From contig CAVVEV010000003.1 in assembly GCA_963747335.1 (NCBI GenBank), forward strand, positions 1 to 64,000: a stretch of 64,000 bases of DNA, in the 5' to 3' direction. This document shows positions 18,857 through 29,567 of this stretch, one piece after another. Source of the DNA: Prado023 sp963747335 (GTDB taxonomy: Bacteria > Actinomycetota > Actinomycetes > S36-B12 > CAIYMF01). A program made the position numbers and the translations under genes. Numbering within the stretch: position 1 is the first letter of the stretch; each line of letters opens with the position of its first letter. The notes beneath the pieces were generated by a model. That model worked only from the letters and a program-made list of their open reading frames with translations. It was not told the origin of the DNA and ran no database searches.

Positions 18857-21580
18857 ATGCAGTCCGTCACGGCACAGCCGATCGTCCCCGTCGCCGACCC
18901 CTTCGCGGCCACCGCGGCCGAGGTCCTGATCGGCCTGGACTCCTCTGCGGAGGGCCTTGCAGGCAGCGAGGCTTCGCGCCGGGTGCAGCAGTTCGGCCCG
19001 AATCGGCTGCCCGCACCGGCCCGTGAGTCGTTGGTCCGGCGGGTCGCGAAGCACTTCGACGACGTGCTGATCTACATCCTCCTGGCCGCCGCCGTCCTCA
19101 AGGCGATCCTGGGGGAGTGGGTCGACTTCTGGGTGATCCTGGCGGTCGCGGTGATCAGCGCGATGATCGGCTTCATCCAGGAGGGTCGGGCGGAGAACGC
19201 CCTCGACGGGATCCGCAAGATGCTGTCCCTGAACGCCCATGTGCTCCGCGACGGTCAGTGGCAGGAGGTCCCTGCCGAGGACCTCGTCCCGGGAGACGTC
19301 GTGCGGGTGCGTTCTGGGGACAAGGTGCCCGCCGATATCCGGCTGCTCGAGGCGGTGAACCTGCGGGTGGAGGAGTCCGCCCTGACCGGTGAGGCGGTTC
19401 CGACGGAGAAGTCGACCGATGCGGTCGCCGCTGATTCCGGGGTCGGGGACCGCACCAGCATGATGTTCTCCGGGACCCTCGTGGCCGCCGGGCAGGGCGT
19501 GGGCGTGGTGACGGCGATCGGCGCCGAGGCGGAGATCGGCCGGATCCAGACGATGCTGGCCGGGATCGAGGACTTCGAGACCCCGCTGACCCGGGAGATG
19601 AACCGGTTCGGCAAGCAGCTGTCGGTGGTGATCCTGGGCATGGCTGCCCTGATGCTGGTGATCGGTCGCGTCCTTCATGACTTCGCGCCCGCGGAGCTGA
19701 TCTCGGCGGCGATCGGCTTCGCGGTGGCAGCGATCCCGGAGGGCCTGCCCGCCCTCGTCACGATCACCCTGGCCCTGGGCGTGCAGCAGATGGCCAAGCG
19801 CAACGCGATCATGCGCAACCTGCCCGCGGTCGAGACCCTCGGTGCCGTGACCACCGTCTGCTCGGACAAGACCGGGACGCTGACCCGCAACGAGATGACC
19901 GTCCGGCACGTGGTGACCCGGCGTGGGCAGTACGACGTCGAGGGGCTGGGCTACCAGCCCGAGGGCCGGATCACCATCGACGGCTTCGCGGCGGGACTGG
20001 ACACCTTCGGTGACCTGCGCACGCTCGTGACGGTCATGTCGGTGGCCAACGACTCGCACGTGGTGTCCGAGGACGGGCACTGGCGCGTGCTCGGCGAGCC
20101 CACGGAGGGAGCGCTGGTCACGCTGGGGATGAAGGCCGGGTTCGAACCGAGCACGTACGCCCGCCTCGCGGTGCTGCCCTTCGAGTCCGAGCACAAGTAC
20201 ATGGCCACCCTCAACGAGACCCCCAGCGGCCAGCGCGTGGTCCTGCTCAAGGGCGCCCCGGACCGGGTGCTGGACCGCAGCGCGACCGAGGTCGACGCCG
20301 AGGGCCGCACCCATCCCCTGGACCGCGAGGCCTGGGAGGCAGCCATTGACAGGCTCAGCGCCGAGGGCCTGCGCGTGCTGGCGGCTGCAGCCCGCCCGGC
20401 CCGCCCCGAACTCGTCGGGCTGGATCATGACGACCTGACGAACATGCGCTTCATCGGCCTGGTGGGGATCGTCGACCCACCCCGGCCGGACGCCGTCGAG
20501 GCGATCGCCACCTGCCATCGCGCGGGCATCCGGGTGAAGATGATCACCGGGGATCACGCCGGCACGGCCACCGCCATCTCCCGGGAGATGGGCATCGCCC
20601 GCGCGGGTGACGGTGGGGCTGTGAGCGGCCCGGAGCTCGAGCGCGCCACCAACGAGCAGTTGCGCAAGGTCGTCGGCACCACCGACACGTTCGCGCGCAC
20701 CAGTCCCGAGCACAAGCTCCGCCTGGTCAAGGCCCTGCAGGCCAACGGCGAGGTCGTGGCCATGACCGGTGACGGGGTCAACGACGCGCCCGCGCTCAAG
20801 CGGGCTGACGTCGGCGTGGCCATGGGCATCAAGGGGACCGAGGCCACCAAGGAGGCTGCCGACGTCGTCCTGGCCGACGACAACTTCTCCTCGATCGAGC
20901 GGGCGATCGAGGAGGGGCGACGGATCTACGACAACCTGCAGAAGTCACTGGTCTTCCTGCTGCCAACCAACGGCGCCCAGTCCCTGGTCATCCTGGTGGC
21001 CGTCCTGTTCGGGCTGGCTCTGCCTCTGGCCCCGGTCCAGATCCTGTGGATCAACATGGTCACGGCCATCACCCTCTCGCTCGCCCTGGCCTACGAGCCG
21101 GCCGAGCCCGACCTCATGCTCCGGCCGCCGCGTGACCCGCGGGCCTCGATCCTGAACCGTGAGTTCCTGGTCCGGATCGGCTACGTCTCGATCCTCATCG
21201 CCGGGGCCACGATGGCTGTGTTCTACCTGGCGCGGTCCTGGGGCTGGCCGACCGACGAGTCCCAGACCATGGCGGTGACCATGCTGGCCCTCGGGCAGGC
21301 GGCCTACCTGTTCAACGCGCGCTCGCTGCGTGAGTCCAGCATCAGGCGGGACATGATCACGGGGAACCCGGTCGTCTGGATCTCCATCGGCGCCATGCTG
21401 GCCCTGCAGCTGGTGTTCGTGTACGCGCCCTTCATGAACGACTGGTTCGGGTCCGCGCCGCTGCCCGTTGAGGGCTGGGCGCTGCCGCTGGTCCTCTCGG
21501 TGGTGATCTTCCTCCTCGTCGAGGCAGGGAAGGCGGCGTTCCGCCGCCTCGTGCCGGCCAGGCGGGTTGTCGCGGGCTGA
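18857..21580 (+). CDS. Cation-transporting P-type ATPase (P2 type)
   Basis: A 907-residue pump. The N-terminal cation-ATPase domain, actuator motif (ESALTGEAVPTEKS) and membrane motif IPEGLPALVTITLALG are present. The phosphorylation site is CSDKTGTLTRNEM, followed by KGAPDRVL, the hinge TGDGVNDAPALK and six C-terminal membrane segments. PEGLP and the six-helix C-terminus place it in the P2 group (Ca2+, Na+ or Mg2+/K+-like) rather than with heavy-metal pumps. The ion cannot be decided. GTG 18851 is an alternative start. Confidence 0.9.
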   Translation: MQSVTAQPIVPVADPFAATAAEVLIGLDSSAEGLAGSEASRRVQQFGPNRLPAPARESLVRRVAKHFDDVLIYILLAAAVLKAILGEWVDFWVILAVAVISAMIGFIQEGRAENALDGIRKMLSLNAHVLRDGQWQEVPAEDLVPGDVVRVRSGDKVPADIRLLEAVNLRVEESALTGEAVPTEKSTDAVAADSGVGDRTSMMFSGTLVAAGQGVGVVTAIGAEAEIGRIQTMLAGIEDFETPLTREMNRFGKQLSVVILGMAALMLVIGRVLHDFAPAELISAAIGFAVAAIPEGLPALVTITLALGVQQMAKRNAIMRNLPAVETLGAVTTVCSDKTGTLTRNEMTVRHVVTRRGQYDVEGLGYQPEGRITIDGFAAGLDTFGDLRTLVTVMSVANDSHVVSEDGHWRVLGEPTEGALVTLGMKAGFEPSTYARLAVLPFESEHKYMATLNETPSGQRVVLLKGAPDRVLDRSATEVDAEGRTHPLDREAWEAAIDRLSAEGLRVLAAAARPARPELVGLDHDDLTNMRFIGLVGIVDPPRPDAVEAIATCHRAGIRVKMITGDHAGTATAISREMGIARAGDGGAVSGPELERATNEQLRKVVGTTDTFARTSPEHKLRLVKALQANGEVVAMTGDGVNDAPALKRADVGVAMGIKGTEATKEAADVVLADDNFSSIERAIEEGRRIYDNLQKSLVFLLPTNGAQSLVILVAVLFGLALPLAPVQILWINMVTAITLSLALAYEPAEPDLMLRPPRDPRASILNREFLVRIGYVSILIAGATMAVFYLARSWGWPTDESQTMAVTMLALGQAAYLFNARSLRESSIRRDMITGNPVVWISIGAMLALQLVFVYAPFMNDWFGSAPLPVEGWALPLVLSVVIFLLVEAGKAAFRRLVPARRVVAG

Positions 21581-21605
21581 GCTGTGCGCGACTGCCTGTC
21601 CGGTC

Positions 21606-22172
21606 TCAGCGTGGGTCGACCACCCGGCTGACGATCCAGGCGTGCTTGCCGACCTGTCGGACCCGGGTGAAGCCGTTGTCCTCGAAGAGCTCGACGGTGG
21701 CGCTGAAGAGGAAGCGGCCGTGGGCCTCGCGGCCGGCGGTGACCTCGGTGATGGCCTCGACGAGGCCGCCCCCGGTGTCGGCGATCTGGTCGAGTGCGCC
21801 CTCCAGCGCCGTGCGTGCGATGCCCTGGCCGCGGTGCTTCGGGTCCACGTAGAAGCAGGTGATCCGCCAGTCCGGGAGGGGAGGCGCATCGCTGTCGTAG
21901 GCCCGTCTGTGCTTGATGGCGGTGAGCTCCTCGGGGCTGCCGTACTGGCACCAACCCTGGACGGCGCCGGTCTCATCGAGGACCAGCGCGGCATGGGCGC
22001 GACCGGTGCGGACCCGATCCTCCTTGGCCGTCCGCGGGTCGATGCCCCTCGCGTTGCGTTCCGGATGGAACCCGATGCACCAGCAACCACCGAATATCCC
22101 GTTGTTGCGCTCCACCATCTCCGCGAAGACATCCCAGGTCGAAGCATCGAGCGGCTGGGTCGTGAACGTCAT
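21606..22172 (-). CDS. GNAT family N-acetyltransferase
   Basis: A 188-residue acetyltransferase. The acetyl-CoA site is seen in ITCFYVDPKHRGQGIARTAL (R-G-Q-G-I-A loop, about residues 107-126). The cysteine-rich GGCWCIGFH in the N-terminal part is typical of an actinobacterial GNAT subgroup. The start at 22172 follows an AGGAAGG site. The acceptor substrate is unknown. It is downstream of the uvrA-like gene on the same strand, 25 bases away. Confidence 0.8.
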   Translation of the reverse strand: MTFTTQPLDASTWDVFAEMVERNNGIFGGCWCIGFHPERNARGIDPRTAKEDRVRTGRAHAALVLDETGAVQGWCQYGSPEELTAIKHRRAYDSDAPPLPDWRITCFYVDPKHRGQGIARTALEGALDQIADTGGGLVEAITEVTAGREAHGRFLFSATVELFEDNGFTRVRQVGKHAWIVSRVVDPR

Positions 22173-22197
22173 GACCAGATCCCTTCCTGCAGGTGGC

Positions 22198-24582
<2,385 letters not shown>

Positions 24583-24801
24583 GGCGTCTCCATCCCTCGG
24601 GCGTGCTCCCGGTCGCCGCCGGCCGCGATCGTCTGCGCGATGCTGCCACGTTGACGGGCGGGACGCGTGTTCGCCCGGCCATGGGGCTGAGGTGGCCGGC
24701 CACGCAGAGGGTCCGCAGTGGTCCACGGAGGGCCCGGGTGTCGTCCACAGCACCATGGGGCGGTGAGGCCAGTTCCAGGGTTTCGGAGGGACAATCGGCC
24801 C

Positions 24802-25776
24802 GTGAGCACGCAGGCATCGGTCCGCACGCTGCGGCCCTCCGCGCTCGGGGTCCTGGCCGTGGGCATGGTGGCGTTCCTGGTCGGGCAGCGCTGGCTGGCA
24901 GGGGCGGCGGACAGCCCCGCGCTGTCGGCCTTCACGACGGTGTTCCTCTCGATCGTGCTGCAGGCGACACCGTTCCTGGTGCTCGGCGTGCTGCTGTCCG
25001 CGGCGATCAGCGCGTTCGTGTCCCCGACGCTCCTGCGCCGGGCGCTGCCCCGCAACCCGGTGCTTGCGGTCCCCGTGGCCGGGTGCGCCGGTCTGGCGCT
25101 GCCCGGATGCGAGTGCGCCTCGGTTCCGGTGGCCGGAGGGCTGATGTCCCGGGGCGTGGCGCCCGCTGCAGCGCTCACCTTCCTGCTTGCGGCGCCGGCG
25201 GTGAACCCGATCGTCCTGGCCGCCACCTGGGTGGCCTTCCCCAACAACCCGGACATGATGTGGGCACGCCTTGCAGCCTCGATGCTGGCCGCGATCGTCA
25301 TGGGCTGGTTGTGGCTGGCGATCGGGCGGGGCGAGTGGCTTCGTATGCCCGGTCGCAGCCATCTGGAGCACGCCAACCCGTGGGTGACCTTCCACCGCAA
25401 CGCCGGCCACGACTTCCTGCACGCCGGCGGGTTCCTCGTCGTGGGGGGATTGACCGCTGCGGTGCTGAACGTGGTCGTCCCCGGGACCGCCTTGGACAGC
25501 CTGGCCGGGATGGGCCTGCTCGCCGTGCTCGCACTGGCGCTGCTGGCGGTGGTGATGTGCATCTGCTCGGAGGCCGACGCCTTCGTCGCGGCGAGCTTCA
25601 CCGGGTTCAGCCCGGTCGCCCAGCTGGCGTTCATGGTGGTCGGCCCGATGGTCGACCTGAAGCTGGTGGCCATGCAGACCGGAGCCTTCGGGCGGGCGTT
25701 CGCCAGCCGGTTCGCACCGGCCACCTTCGTGGTCGCGGTGAGCGCCGCGCTGCTCGTGGGCGGGGCGCTGCTGTGA
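24802..25776 (+). CDS. DUF318/ArsP-type permease
   Basis: A 324-residue membrane protein with about eight hydrophobic segments. The signature block is PVAGCAGLALPGCECASVP, followed by FLLAAPAVNPIVL, which carries the cysteines conserved in this permease family. Members export metals, metalloids or organoarsenicals, or are Zur-regulated; the cargo here is not evident. The GTG start has GGAGGG upstream. It overlaps the next gene by four bases, and the two form a common actinobacterial pair. Confidence 0.85.
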   Translation: MSTQASVRTLRPSALGVLAVGMVAFLVGQRWLAGAADSPALSAFTTVFLSIVLQATPFLVLGVLLSAAISAFVSPTLLRRALPRNPVLAVPVAGCAGLALPGCECASVPVAGGLMSRGVAPAAALTFLLAAPAVNPIVLAATWVAFPNNPDMMWARLAASMLAAIVMGWLWLAIGRGEWLRMPGRSHLEHANPWVTFHRNAGHDFLHAGGFLVVGGLTAAVLNVVVPGTALDSLAGMGLLAVLALALLAVVMCICSEADAFVAASFTGFSPVAQLAFMVVGPMVDLKLVAMQTGAFGRAFASRFAPATFVVAVSAALLVGGALL

Positions 25777-26558
25777 ACCGGTCGGTGCAGGCGATCTTGA
25801 TGGTCCTCTTCGGCGGGGTCATCATCCGGGTGGTGGTCGACGACGCGCACGTGAACTACGTGAAGCCGTCCATGGGTCCCTGGTTGCTGCTCAGCGGGGC
25901 CGTGCTCCTGGCGCTCGGCGCGATGGCGGTCCTCGAGGTGATGCGCGAGGACGACACCGAGGACCACACGACCGACGCCGCTGGTTCAGCCGACCAGATC
26001 ACGGGGAACTCGGCCATCGCCCGAGTGAACACGGTCGAGGACGAGTCCCTCGGTCACGACCACGGGCATCTCGGGCCTCGGGCTGCGTGGGCGCTGCTGC
26101 TGCCGGTTGCGGCGATCCTGCTGGTACCGGCGGCACCTCTGGGCTCGTTCACGGTCAACCGGATCGAGGCCTACGCACCTGCTGCCTCCACCGATGAGCT
26201 GTACCCGGAGCTCAACGGGGACCCGGCGGACCTCAGCATGGGTGACTTCGTCGCCCGGGCGGTGTGGGACGACGGCAGGACGCTGGCGGGGCAGAGGGTT
26301 CGCCTGGTCGGGTTCGTCAGCCCGGATGGGGACGAGGACTGGTACCTGACACGGCTGGGCCTGGCCTGCTGCGCGGCTGACGCCTATGCGCTGAAGGTGC
26401 GGCCGCTGGGAGCGCCGGACTTCCCGGCGGACACGTGGGTCGAAGTCACGGGCACCTGGGCGCCAGGCGGAGGCACCCAGGAGGCCGGGGCGATCCCCCA
26501 GATCCAGGTGGAGTCAGCCATCCCGACCACTGTCCCGGCCAACCCCTACGACATCTGA
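25773..26558 (+). CDS. TIGR03943 family permease partner
   Basis: A 261-residue partner of the DUF318 permease. It has N-terminal membrane helices (about 5-22 and 32-50), a His/Asp-rich loop (LGHDHGHLG, about 88-96), a third helix and a C-terminal extracytoplasmic beta domain. That domain has the conserved cysteine pair in TRLGLACCAADAY. The GTG start overlaps the upstream stop (GTGA). A role in metal handling is likely from the family and the histidine-rich loop, but unproven. No Zur-type operator was recognised upstream of the pair. Confidence 0.8.
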   Translation: MNRSVQAILMVLFGGVIIRVVVDDAHVNYVKPSMGPWLLLSGAVLLALGAMAVLEVMREDDTEDHTTDAAGSADQITGNSAIARVNTVEDESLGHDHGHLGPRAAWALLLPVAAILLVPAAPLGSFTVNRIEAYAPAASTDELYPELNGDPADLSMGDFVARAVWDDGRTLAGQRVRLVGFVSPDGDEDWYLTRLGLACCAADAYALKVRPLGAPDFPADTWVEVTGTWAPGGGTQEAGAIPQIQVESAIPTTVPANPYDI

Positions 26559-26689
26559 CGCCGACCCCGCGTGCTTCAGCCCCACGTTCGCCAGCGGTGT
26601 TGGCGCGGTCCGGCCAGCGCCGGAGCCCGGCCCGTGGGCACCCGTGCTGCCCAAGATCCCGATTTCATCCAAGCGTCGGGCCGGAGTCA

Positions 26690-26721
26690 CGCCTGAGACT
26701 TGGAGCGAACCGCTTCAGGCG
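26690..26721. promoter_or_regulatory. Bulged hairpin in 333-bp gap
   Basis: CGCCTGA / TCAGGCG encloses an inner AGCG / CGCT stem with an AAC loop and a 7-base bulge. It lies in the middle of the gene-free stretch 26559-26891. It may be the terminator of the permease pair; no other signal was found in this gap. Confidence 0.3.
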
Positions 26722-26891
26722 CCCGAGAATTGGAGCAAGTCGTGGAGCCGGTCGCGTGGGGCCTCGCTGGTTGCGCGGGCTCTGGAGAGTGGCCCGCAGC
26801 GCGGGCGGGCCAGTCCTGGCACCTCGAATGGTCCATTGACTGGTCGAAACGAAGGATGCCCGCAGCCCCGAGAACCCGCTACGCTGCGCCG

Positions 26892-27608
26892 ATGCTGACC
26901 GAACACCACCCGGCCTTCGCACTGCCGGTGCGCGTCGCTGCGGTGTCGGTGGCCTCGGTCCTCCTCGGTGTCGTGGCACACGGGTTCGTTGCCGGAGTCC
27001 TGCCGCGGCCCGACCCGCTGTTCGTCATCGCGGTCCTGGTCCTGATGCTGGTCGGCGGGTTGCTGGCCGGAGGCCAACGCGCGGGGACCTGGGCCCGCAG
27101 CCGCGGGTGGTCCGTGCCGTTCGAGGACGTGGCCGGCGTACTGTCGCTGGTGGCGGGCCAGGCGCTGGTGCACTGGTTGGTGCTGCCCGTGGGCGTCCCG
27201 CTCGCAGGTGCGGGGTCGGTGTTGTCCATTGGCCACATCCACGCCGCTGCCCCTCCTGCAGATACTGTGGTGTCTCACCACGCTGCGGCCACCACCCCGG
27301 CCATGCTCGCGGTGCACGCCATGGCCGGGGTGGTGGTTGCCGTCGCGCTGAGGTGGGTCGAGGCGGCGATCCTGAGCCTGGGTCAGGTCCTGCGGCTCGT
27401 GCATGCCCCGATGGCGTCGTGCCTGCGGGCGCTGCGGGCGTGCGTCCAGGTCGGCACTGTCGTGTCGACGGGGGACCACTCCGGGAACCGGGTCTGTACC
27501 TGGTCGAGTGCTGATGTGCGGCCCCGATTGCGGGTGACGCTGATGCCGCTGGGGCGCCGTGGACCGCCCTCGGCGGCAGGCTGGTTCCAGCACGTCCTCG
27601 CGACCTGA
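26892..27608 (+). CDS. Hypothetical membrane protein near copper chaperone
   Basis: A 238-residue protein with about five hydrophobic segments. A histidine-rich stretch between helices (SIGHIHAAA ... VSHHAAA ... AVHAMAG, about 115-145) could bind metal. The C-terminal ~60 residues are basic and polar. No family was recognised. It precedes the PCu(A)C copper-chaperone gene by 135 bases in the same direction, which makes a role in copper handling at the membrane plausible but unproven. Confidence 0.6.
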   Translation: MLTEHHPAFALPVRVAAVSVASVLLGVVAHGFVAGVLPRPDPLFVIAVLVLMLVGGLLAGGQRAGTWARSRGWSVPFEDVAGVLSLVAGQALVHWLVLPVGVPLAGAGSVLSIGHIHAAAPPADTVVSHHAAATTPAMLAVHAMAGVVVAVALRWVEAAILSLGQVLRLVHAPMASCLRALRACVQVGTVVSTGDHSGNRVCTWSSADVRPRLRVTLMPLGRRGPPSAAGWFQHVLAT

Positions 27609-27743
27609 GCCGCACCCGCCCTCACGGTCGTCACCCCGCGTCGCAGTGGCGCGCACAGCCCCGACCCCTGGGGTTGTTGGCGCAACGCTGCCGATCAGCG
27701 GGGCCCTCGCACACCTCATGAGACCGACAGAAGGGCTGCACCC

Positions 27744-28373
27744 ATGTTCATCCGACGAATGGCCGTCACCTCCGCCTCGCTGCTGATGGTCGGCGGCCTG
27801 TCCGCGTGCGCCAGCACATCCGACACCGATACCGAGGCCCAGGCCTCCCCGAGCAGCACCCCTCCGAGCAGCAGCGCCCCGGCGGGCTGCCCGGTCCAGG
27901 TCACCGACCAGTGGGTCAAGGCTGCCGACACCGGCATGACCGCTGCGTTCGGGCACCTGGAGAACGCAACAGATCAGGACCTCACCATCACGGCGGCCGC
28001 CTCGAGCGCCGCCACCATGATGGAGCTCCACGAGGTCGTGGACAAGGACGGTGAGATGGTGATGCAGCCGGTCGAGGGAGGGTTCACCGTCCCTGCACAG
28101 GCGCACCTGCACCTGGAGCCGGGTGGCTACCACCTGATGTTCATGGGCCTGACCGGGCCAATCGAGGCCGGGGACGAGGTGGAGATCACCCTGACCTGTG
28201 CTGACGGGGCCACCACCTCGTTCACCGCCCCGGCCAAGCCCTTCACCGGGGCTGAGGAGGAGTACGCCGGCGAGGGAATGGAGGGAATGGAGGGAATGGA
28301 CCATTCCGAGGAGGGCCACTCCGAGGGCATGGACCACGACCACTCCGAGTCGCCCAGCCCGATGACGTCCTGA
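27744..28373 (+). CDS. PCu(A)C copper chaperone lipoprotein
   Basis: A 209-residue secreted lipoprotein that delivers Cu(I), typically towards the CuA site of cytochrome oxidase. A signal peptide ends in a lipobox (LSAC, Cys near 22). A Ser/Pro/Thr linker follows, then the PCu(A)C domain (about 50-165) with the metal motif starting MMELHEV, ending HLHLEPGGYHLMFMG. The C-terminal tail is rich in Met, His, Glu and Asp, with the repeat GMEGMEGM and a DHDHSES end, an added copper-binding region. The ATG begins a clear signal peptide. Confidence 0.88.
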   Translation: MFIRRMAVTSASLLMVGGLSACASTSDTDTEAQASPSSTPPSSSAPAGCPVQVTDQWVKAADTGMTAAFGHLENATDQDLTITAAASSAATMMELHEVVDKDGEMVMQPVEGGFTVPAQAHLHLEPGGYHLMFMGLTGPIEAGDEVEITLTCADGATTSFTAPAKPFTGAEEEYAGEGMEGMEGMDHSEEGHSEGMDHDHSESPSPMTS

Positions 28374-28544
28374 CCCGGACGCGTGGTGACCTCCGATCCT
28401 GCCGGCTGTGCGTGGGTCGCCGGCCGGATCGGGGGCGCCGCGCGTCTGTCCGGAACTGACCGCTGCAGAGCTGGGCCGCCCGCCGCGTGGGGCCCTCGCA
28501 GGTGAGCCGTGCGAGACTTGTCACCCCTGTGCCAAGGAGAGCTC

Positions 28545-29567
28545 GTGAGTGGTAACACCGTCTACCGGTTCAACAATGCAGCGATCCTGTCGGTTGTTGC
28601 CGTGGATGCTCCTGAGGTCGTCACCTCGGACTCCTTCGACGAGCGCCTGGCACCGACCCTGGAGCGCCTGGGCGTGCGCGCGGGCATGCTCCAGAAGCTG
28701 GCCGGGATCACGGAGCGGCGCTGGTGGCCCGAGGACGTCTCGTTCTCCGATGCTGCCGCCATGGCAGGCGGGCAGGCCCTGGCCGAGGCGGGCATCGCCC
28801 CGGAACAGATCGGGCTGCTGATCGACACCTCGGTGTGCCGAGCACGCCTCGAGCCCTCCGCCGCTGTCGCCGTGCACAACGAGCTCGGACTGCCGTCGTC
28901 CTGCCTGAACTTCGACCTCTCGAACGCCTGCCTCGGCTTCGTCAACGGGATGCAGCTGGCCGGGATGATGATCGACTCCGGGCAGATCGAGTACGCGCTG
29001 ATCGTCGACGGCGAGGGCAGCCGGACCGTCCAGGAGCGCACACTGGATCGATTGCTGTCCGAGGACACCACCGCGGCCGATCTCTTCTCCGACTTCGCCA
29101 CGCTCACCCTCGGCTCCGGCGCGGCAGGGATGGTCATGGGTCCCGCCGACCGGCATCCGGAGGCACACGTGTTCATCGGCGGCGTGGGCCGCGCAGCCAC
29201 GGAGCACAACCAGCTGTGCCAGGGCGACATGGAGCGCATGGTCACCGACAGCAAGGGCCTGCTGCTGGCCGGCCTCGATGTCGCCGAGGCCACCTGGAAG
29301 GACGCCGAGGCCGACTTCGACTGGACCGACGTGCAGCACTTCGTCATGCACCAGGTGTCGACCGTGCACTGCGGTGCGATGATCCAGCGCCTCGGCCTGG
29401 ACGCCGAGCGCGTGCCCCTGACCTTCCCCACCCGGGGCAACATCGGCCCGGCCGCGATCCCGATCACGCTGGCCATGCACCAGGACAGGATCGAGCCGGG
29501 TGACCGCGTCGTCCTTCTGGGTATGGGCTCGGGGATCAACGCCGCGGCCGCCGAGATCCGCTGGTGA
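28545..29567 (+). CDS. oleA: 3-oxoacyl-ACP synthase III-like OleA (acyl-CoA condensation)
   Basis: OleA joins two long-chain acyl-CoAs head-to-head into a beta-keto acid, the first step of long-chain olefin synthesis. The 340-residue thiolase-fold protein has the nucleophile in SNACLGFVNG, the histidine in MHQVSTVH and the asparagine in RGNIGPAA. A glutamate in ARLEPSAAV matches the Glu that marks OleA against FabH. The GTG start follows AAGGAGAG. It overlaps oleBC by four bases, heading a three-gene operon. Confidence 0.9.
   Translation: MSGNTVYRFNNAAILSVVAVDAPEVVTSDSFDERLAPTLERLGVRAGMLQKLAGITERRWWPEDVSFSDAAAMAGGQALAEAGIAPEQIGLLIDTSVCRARLEPSAAVAVHNELGLPSSCLNFDLSNACLGFVNGMQLAGMMIDSGQIEYALIVDGEGSRTVQERTLDRLLSEDTTAADLFSDFATLTLGSGAAGMVMGPADRHPEAHVFIGGVGRAATEHNQLCQGDMERMVTDSKGLLLAGLDVAEATWKDAEADFDWTDVQHFVMHQVSTVHCGAMIQRLGLDAERVPLTFPTRGNIGPAAIPITLAMHQDRIEPGDRVVLLGMGSGINAAAAEIRW

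Noticed and set aside
18647..20713. 688-residue minus-strand frame under the P-type ATPase
   Set aside because: Antisense shadow of conserved ATPase motifs; rich in Arg, His and Gly without domain pattern.
24720..24801. Zur-type operator before the DUF318/TIGR03943 pair
   Set aside because: No AT-rich palindrome of the expected kind is present in the short upstream region.
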